A stretch of 64,000 nt of DNA from CAZESS01 sp964414415 (lineage in GTDB: Archaea > Thermoplasmatota > E2 > UBA202 > DSCA01): NCBI GenBank assembly GCA_964414415.1, contig CAYPWJ010000004.1, positions 45,996 through 109,995 of the forward strand. The letters are read 5' to 3'. A program made the position numbers and the translations under genes. Position 1 is the first letter of the stretch; each line of letters begins with the position of its first letter. The notes beneath the pieces are model-generated. The model was not told the origin of the DNA. It was given only the letters and a program-made list of their open reading frames with translations, and searched no databases. Positions 60,048 to 64,000 of this stretch are shown here, in pieces.

Positions 60048-61103
60048 TCACAGCGGCTCCCGTTCGACTTCCAGCCTGTCAGCCGTCGGGTACTCCTCCA
60101 CGACGAAGCAACGGTACGGCACCCGGTCGGCCAGCCATGCAGCGAGCGAGGGTGTGGTCTCAATCCGGCTTTTTTCTTCATCCCAGGCCATCATGCCGCC
60201 TTCGATGTCATAGCGTCGTTGCACCTCCTGCATCGCGTCTCCGTCGGCTTCGATGACGCCCTTGCGCAGTGTCCCGTCATCGGTTATAACGTCCGACAGG
60301 CGGGCGACGTTTCGTGCCCGGCGGCCGAGCCGGCGGCGGAGCTGGACCGCGTCCTTGAACGACGACGAGCAGTAATGTATCGGCATCGGCAGCTCCCATC
60401 CTGCTATCTCGATTGCCATCTCTTCGCTGCCGTCTACGGCGTTCGACGTATCCGACCTCGTCCGGTATCTCCGTCGCTCGAGGGCGGCGTAGTTGGTCGG
60501 TGAAAACTCGAGTTCGTTGAGGTTCACGAAGTTGATGCCGCCGTCGACGGCGGTCTCCAGCAACGCTCTCGTTTCTGCCTGCCGGCCGGGCAGCACCGGT
60601 ATCTCGATGCCCGTGGGGATGGAGAGCTCGCGGACGACCGCGGCTAGGCTGGTTTTTTCTATGGCAGTCCAGGTCGAGAGAGGCGGATGCAGCCGCACCT
60701 CGTCGAGACCCATGCTGGCCAGCGATGCAAGTGTCCGTGGTTCACAGCGTGCGGTATAGAGGTGGATGTGATGCCGTTCACCAAAGTGATCTTTGAGCAG
60801 CTGGATGTAGCGTGCCGTTCGCCCGGGCACGAGCAGCGGTTCCCCGCCCGTGATGCCGGTTCCGGATGCCTCGATGGTGTCGCCCTCGGCCAGGATGTCT
60901 TCATCATCGTGCACCCTGCGCTCGTTGGCGTAGATGACGTCTCGCCCTCGTTTCTTTGCGGAGAGCGGGCAGTAGAAACAGCCGGCGGGGCAGCGCCCGG
61001 TGACGAGCAGCACCATCTTTGCGCCCTGGAGGCAGTGCTGGCAGCCGGCTGGCAGCCTGCCGGTGAAAAAAGAGGTGCCGGGAAGGTCGTGGTGCTGCGG
61101 CAT
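60048..61103 (-). CDS. Radical SAM protein (COG2108-like)
   Basis: This 351-residue protein has the cluster motif CPAGCFYCPLS (CxxxCxxC, about residue 38-48), preceded by an additional CQHCLQGAK that could hold another metal or be structural. The glycine motif is GTGITGGEPLLVPGR. The rest is a TIM-like barrel with HLYTARCEP and DEVRLHPPL. It probably belongs to a family of predicted archaeal enzymes next to translation or cofactor genes, but the reaction is unknown. The start is taken at Met 61103; two Met codons a little upstream are possible. Confidence 0.82.
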   Translation of the reverse strand: MPQHHDLPGTSFFTGRLPAGCQHCLQGAKMVLLVTGRCPAGCFYCPLSAKKRGRDVIYANERRVHDDEDILAEGDTIEASGTGITGGEPLLVPGRTARYIQLLKDHFGERHHIHLYTARCEPRTLASLASMGLDEVRLHPPLSTWTAIEKTSLAAVVRELSIPTGIEIPVLPGRQAETRALLETAVDGGINFVNLNELEFSPTNYAALERRRYRTRSDTSNAVDGSEEMAIEIAGWELPMPIHYCSSSFKDAVQLRRRLGRRARNVARLSDVITDDGTLRKGVIEADGDAMQEVQRRYDIEGGMMAWDEEKSRIETTPSLAAWLADRVPYRCFVVEEYPTADRLEVEREPL

Positions 61104-61118
61104 CATGCTGCAAACCAC

Positions 61119-61275
61119 TCGTTTATTTAATCGTTTTCCGTATGACAGGATAGCGAAAAAACAAGATAACCTGGATAAAAAATAATATACTTATCTTTTT
61201 AAATGACATTTTAACCTTTTTTCCGGCTATATTTCCACATACTGCATAAAAATATATAAACGTCCGTCCCGTTGG
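61119..61275. promoter_or_regulatory. AT-rich promoter region of the duplicated winged-helix gene
   Basis: Between the divergent genes the sequence is far more AT-rich than its surroundings. AAAAATATATAAAC (61246-61259) is a good TATA box 20-30 nt before the ATG at 61276. TTTTTAAATG near 61195-61207 may serve the other direction or be an upstream element. Confidence 0.55.
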
Positions 61276-62343
61276 ATGACTGTGCGGAACAGACTGACCG
61301 AGCGCGAAAAGCTCGTTCTCTATGGCCTCATCCGGTATCCCGACCTCCATGACCGGGAGCTCTCTGAGGCGCTCGGTGTCAAACATTCAACGCTGACGTC
61401 GATTCGCCGGCGCCTGCAAAAAAAGGGATACTTCAGGAGCATCAGGCTGCCGTATCTGCAGCACTTCGGCTGCGAGCTTTTGGCCGTCATCCACACGCAC
61501 TTCAATCCTGTTATCCCGCTGCAGAAGCGCGTCGACATCACCGAAGACAAGATCGAGGCCTCGGAGGAGCTCTTCTTCTCCATCGGTGAATTCGAGAAAG
61601 GCTTTTCCCTCAGCTTGGCTGAAAACTATACCGCGGTCGGCGAGATAAACGACGTCAGAACGGCAACGTTCGGCAAACTCGGTCTCCTGGAAAAAAACTA
61701 TCCGACGGAAGTCATCTTTCCATTCGCGGCAAGCCGCATCTACCGATTCTTCGACTATGCACCCCTTATAAAAAACCGCTTTAGCCTCGACGGCACCCCG
61801 CGCTGCGACTTCATCTGGCCGCCCGACGACATCCACCTGTCGGGGACCGAACGCCGCGTCTTCTACGGCCTCGTCAAATACCCCGGCCATTCGGACAAGG
61901 CACTCGCCGCCGTCCTCGGTGTCGCCCGGCAGACGGTCTCCCGCCTACGGAAGCAGTTCGAGAAAAACGGCTACCTGGCGCCGATGCGGATTCCCAACCT
62001 CCGGCAGCTCGGCTTCGAAATCCTGGCGTTTTACCACATCCGCTACGACCCTGCCAACCCGCCCGACTTCGAGGAAGGCGAGGCAGCCGTGTTGCTCAGC
62101 GACCACGTCATATTCATGGCGTCGCGGCCATTTGAGACGGTGCTCATCGCCGCCTATCATACCTACGGCGAGTACAAGGCGGACAAGGTTGACAAGATGC
62201 AGGTGTTGAAGGAGCGGGAATGGATCGCCACCAACCCGGTCATCCGGACATACAGCCTCAGCAAGTCCGAGGTAATCAAGGACTTCACGTTTGCCCCCAT
62301 CACTAAAAAAACCCTCAACGTCAGCGACCTGCCCGGACAGTAA
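61276..62343 (+). CDS. Tandem-duplicated winged-helix regulator-like protein
   Basis: This 355-residue protein contains two copies of one module: a winged helix (TEREKLVLYGLIRYPDLHDRELSEALGVKHSTLTSIRRRLQKKGY at 7-52; and the second around 195-240, TERRVFYGLVKYPGHSDKALAAVLGVARQTVSRLRKQFEKNGY, given in part) each followed by RLPYLQHFGCELLAV or RIPNLRQLGFEILAF and an alpha/beta sensor-like domain. The architecture resembles Lrp-type fusions but without a RAM motif. It is probably a DNA-binding regulator that is a monomeric pseudo-dimer. The target is unknown. Confidence 0.8.
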   Translation: MTVRNRLTEREKLVLYGLIRYPDLHDRELSEALGVKHSTLTSIRRRLQKKGYFRSIRLPYLQHFGCELLAVIHTHFNPVIPLQKRVDITEDKIEASEELFFSIGEFEKGFSLSLAENYTAVGEINDVRTATFGKLGLLEKNYPTEVIFPFAASRIYRFFDYAPLIKNRFSLDGTPRCDFIWPPDDIHLSGTERRVFYGLVKYPGHSDKALAAVLGVARQTVSRLRKQFEKNGYLAPMRIPNLRQLGFEILAFYHIRYDPANPPDFEEGEAAVLLSDHVIFMASRPFETVLIAAYHTYGEYKADKVDKMQVLKEREWIATNPVIRTYSLSKSEVIKDFTFAPITKKTLNVSDLPGQ

Positions 62344-62377
62344 CGCATACATACCCTGTCGTGTTTTTACCAGCGCT

Positions 62378-62460
62378 GCGGGGGTACCCGAGCGGCCAAA
62401 GGGGCAGGGCTTAGGACCCTGTGGCGCAGGTCTTCGAGCGTTCGAATCGCTCCCCCCGCA
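62378..62460 (+). tRNA. tRNA-Leu (TAG)
   Basis: Acceptor GCGGGGG/CCCCCGC, anticodon arm CAGGG-CTTAGGA-CCCTG giving TAG, a long class II variable arm TGGCGCAGGTCTTCG, T arm GAGCGTTCGAATCGCTC, discriminator A and no encoded CCA. No intron. A TATA-like GCATACATACC (about 62345) lies 25-30 nt upstream. Confidence 0.93.
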
Positions 62461-62504
62461 TTCGGCCGCCAGAAACGTTAAAACACCCTGGGGGTTGCAC
62501 AGCC

Positions 62505-63065
62505 ATGAAAGTCTACGTCGTGGACAACGGCGGCCAGTGGACCCACCGTGAATGGCGCACCCTCCGCTATCTCGACACCGACGCGGCCATCGTTCCCAAC
62601 AAGACGCCGTATCGAGAGATTAGCGATGCAGACGCGATCGTATTGTCCGGCGGTGCACCCCGCATCGGGCTGTCAGGCGAACTCGGTAACTGCGGCGAGT
62701 ATCTGGAAAAAGCGACGGTGCCCGTCATGGGCATCTGCGCCGGTCACCAGTTCATGGCCCGCTTTTTTGGCGGCGAATGCGCTCCATCCGAGATTCCCGA
62801 GTTCGGCAAGGTGGAGATGACGGTGCGGGACAAGGACGCCCTGTTCTATCAGCTGCCGAAGCAGATGGTCGTCTGGGAGTCGCACAACGACGAGGTCACA
62901 CGGCTGCCGGACGACTTCATGCTGCTGGCATCATCGGACAACTGCCGGGTGCAGGCGATGCGCCACAGGGAGCGGCCGCTCTACGGCCTGCAGTTCCATC
63001 CCGAGGTCGAGCACACCGAGTACGGCGCCCAGATATTCGAGAATTTTCTCCGGGACGGCGCATGA
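62505..63065 (+). CDS. guaAA: GMP synthase glutaminase subunit (GuaA-A)
   Basis: This 186-residue protein is a class I glutamine amidotransferase: the nucleophile is in VMGICAGHQFMARFFGG (Cys about residue 76), the His and Glu in LYGLQFHPEVEHTEYG. The start MKVYVVDNGGQWTHREWR is typical of the archaeal split GMP synthase; the ATP-pyrophosphatase subunit GuaA-B is not in the window. It releases ammonia from glutamine for XMP amination. It overlaps the next gene by 4 nt (ATGA). Confidence 0.93.
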   Translation: MKVYVVDNGGQWTHREWRTLRYLDTDAAIVPNKTPYREISDADAIVLSGGAPRIGLSGELGNCGEYLEKATVPVMGICAGHQFMARFFGGECAPSEIPEFGKVEMTVRDKDALFYQLPKQMVVWESHNDEVTRLPDDFMLLASSDNCRVQAMRHRERPLYGLQFHPEVEHTEYGAQIFENFLRDGA

Positions 63066-63925
63066 CGTTTCGCGTATACGAGCCCGTCCCCTCGTTTCCA
63101 CCTGTCTCGCTCTCGCGGGACTGCGGGCTGAACTGCCGCCACTGCCGCGGTCACTACCTCAGGGGGATGGCCACCGTTCCACCGTCGGCGCTGCTCGACC
63201 ATGCACTGGCACTGGCTGACGACGGCGTCCGCGGCATCCTGGTCAGCGGGGGGAGCGACAGCCAGGGGGAACTGCTCCACCTCGGCGCCGCGGTGGACGC
63301 CATGGCATCCATACGCAGGCAGACCGATCTCGTCGTGGCGGTACACGCGGGCGTCGTCGACGCCGACCGTGCATCTCGCCTTGCAGACGCATGCGACGTC
63401 GCCTTCGTCGACATCATCGGCAGCGACCGGACCGCCCGGCGGATCATCGGGCTGGAGAGTGCCGCGTCCTATCGCCGCTCGATGCAGGCATTGATTGATG
63501 CAGGTGTCCCGGTGACGCCGCATGTGACCGTCGGCCTGCATGAAGGATGCATCGTGGGAGAGCGAGCCGCCGTCGATTTCATTGCGTCGCAGCCGGTGGA
63601 GAAGATGGTCGCCAACGTCATCTGCCCTGCAGCTGGCACGTCGTTTGAAACTGTTACTCCACCCCCGCTAGATGCGATAGCGTCGCTCCTCCGCTATGCA
63701 GTCGACAGATGCGGCTCCGTGGCGCTGGGCTGTATGCGGCCCCGTGGCCGTCCTGACCTTGAGCAGGCTGCTGTCGATGCAGGTATCCGGGACATGGTGC
63801 TCCCGTCTCGGGAGACCCTTGCAATGGTGGCTGCTGCGGACATCGATGTTGCAGAGCTGCCGGTCTGCTGCGGGCTGCCGGACGATGCTCTCGACGGAAT
63901 AGCAGCTTCTAAAAACTATATATAG
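63062..63925 (+). CDS. Radical SAM protein (COG1856-like)
   Basis: This 287-residue protein has the cluster motif SLSRDCGLNCRHCRGHYL (C-x3-C-x2-C, with CGLNCRHC at about residue 21-28) and GILVSGGSDSQGELLH as the glycine motif; later LPVCCGLPDDAL may hold two Cys. The family is archaeal and its reaction is unproven; two-component lipoate synthases in Thermococcus belong to related groups, so lipoate-like sulfur insertion is one option. It is translationally coupled to guaA-A, but I see no biochemical reason for a link. Confidence 0.8.
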   Translation: MTFRVYEPVPSFPPVSLSRDCGLNCRHCRGHYLRGMATVPPSALLDHALALADDGVRGILVSGGSDSQGELLHLGAAVDAMASIRRQTDLVVAVHAGVVDADRASRLADACDVAFVDIIGSDRTARRIIGLESAASYRRSMQALIDAGVPVTPHVTVGLHEGCIVGERAAVDFIASQPVEKMVANVICPAAGTSFETVTPPPLDAIASLLRYAVDRCGSVALGCMRPRGRPDLEQAAVDAGIRDMVLPSRETLAMVAAADIDVAELPVCCGLPDDALDGIAASKNYI

Positions 63926-63946
63926 CGGCGGCTTATTGTAACAATT

Positions 63947-64000
63947 ATGAAAAAAATAGCGACGGTATTGGTTATCGCTCTTTTTGTCGGCGGCGGCATG
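63947..64000 (+). CDS. Start of a secreted or membrane protein, cut by the window end
   Basis: An ATG at 63947 opens MKKIATVLVIALFVGGGM, a signal-peptide or membrane-helix start, and runs off the end. TATA-like TATATATAG (63917-63925) lies about 25-30 nt upstream. Nothing more can be said. Confidence 0.6.
   Translation, partial: MKKIATVLVIALFVGGGM

Noticed and set aside
62777..63061. Upstream extension of the last radical SAM gene
   Set aside because: It runs inside guaA-A in another frame; the ATGA overlap at 63062 is the natural start.
1..64000. CRISPR array, IS element or rRNA
   Set aside because: No regularly spaced direct repeats, no transposase or inverted terminal repeats and no rRNA sequence were found on reading both strands.

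Overview
This 64 kb window is chromosomal DNA of a euryarchaeon. The sequence shows an archaeal-type SRP RNA, the small subunit of DNA polymerase D, an Orc1/Cdc6-type initiator, NAC-alpha, a PAC2 protein, an intron-containing tRNA-Met, a split GMP synthase glutaminase, an archaeal Thi4 with His at the sulfide-dependent position, a PGF-CTERM (archaeosortase) substrate, and TATA boxes 20-30 nt before many start codons (leaderless mRNAs). The high-GC coding style, two gingipain-like C25 peptidases and a DUF5611-like protein suggest an uncultivated member of Thermoplasmatota. That placement is inference, and only a marker-gene tree would settle it.

Layout. 1-2100 is an AT-rich island with a one-repeat TFB/cyclin-like protein and a fusion of a degenerate P-loop kinase to a nucleoside deoxyribosyltransferase-like domain. 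2200-11000 holds housekeeping and metal genes: RNase HI, a lone RarA/MgsA C-terminal domain, PAC2, a secreted C25 peptidase, a feoA-feoB-dtxR iron operon behind a perfect 16-bp palindrome, tRNA-Met, triosephosphate isomerase, a riboflavin/F420-pathway reductase, YjbQ and a gamma-carbonic-anhydrase-like protein. 11000-19300 is envelope and modification: a sulfotransferase, a membrane GT-C-like protein, a GT4 glycosyltransferase, a VTT protein, a secreted CrtC/AttH-like lipocalin and a radical SAM-HhH protein. 19300-24300 carries TraB, HypB, HflX, DUF357, PolD DP1 and SRP RNA. 24400-26800 is a second, larger C25 peptidase with an insertion in its catalytic domain, followed by tRNA-Thr.

27000-36200 is the most unusual part: about ten tightly overlapping minus-strand genes of lower GC. 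Eight encode proteins starting with a short charged leader, an [RN]G cleavage-like site and one hydrophobic helix (type IV prepilin architecture). With them are a 981-residue giant, a PGF-CTERM protein, a coiled-coil membrane protein and a membrane-anchored winged-helix regulator. No pilus ATPase, TadC-like platform or prepilin peptidase is present in the window, so this looks like an accessory pseudopilus or surface system that borrows its motor from elsewhere.

36500-50900 has a CoA-binding protein, Orc1/Cdc6, a ferritin-VIT metal transporter, a PadR-RND efflux pair with its own operator, a DUF47-PiT phosphate system, MobB with an Fe-S motif, hutU-hutH histidine degradation, PhzF, NAD(P)HX repair and NAC. 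50900-64000 carries RimI, a structured intergenic RNA candidate, an SAH/MTA deaminase, Thi4, an ArvABC-like small-GTPase cassette, a cohesin/PKD surface protein with a cytoplasmic RING-like zinc finger, two radical SAM proteins, a duplicated winged-helix protein, tRNA-Leu, GuaA-A and the start of a further gene.

A 26-bp element (CCCACACCCC-N4-TTTCCACTGGAA) occurs three times, each beside a promoter. No CRISPR array, insertion sequence, rRNA or recognisable replication-origin repeat was found.
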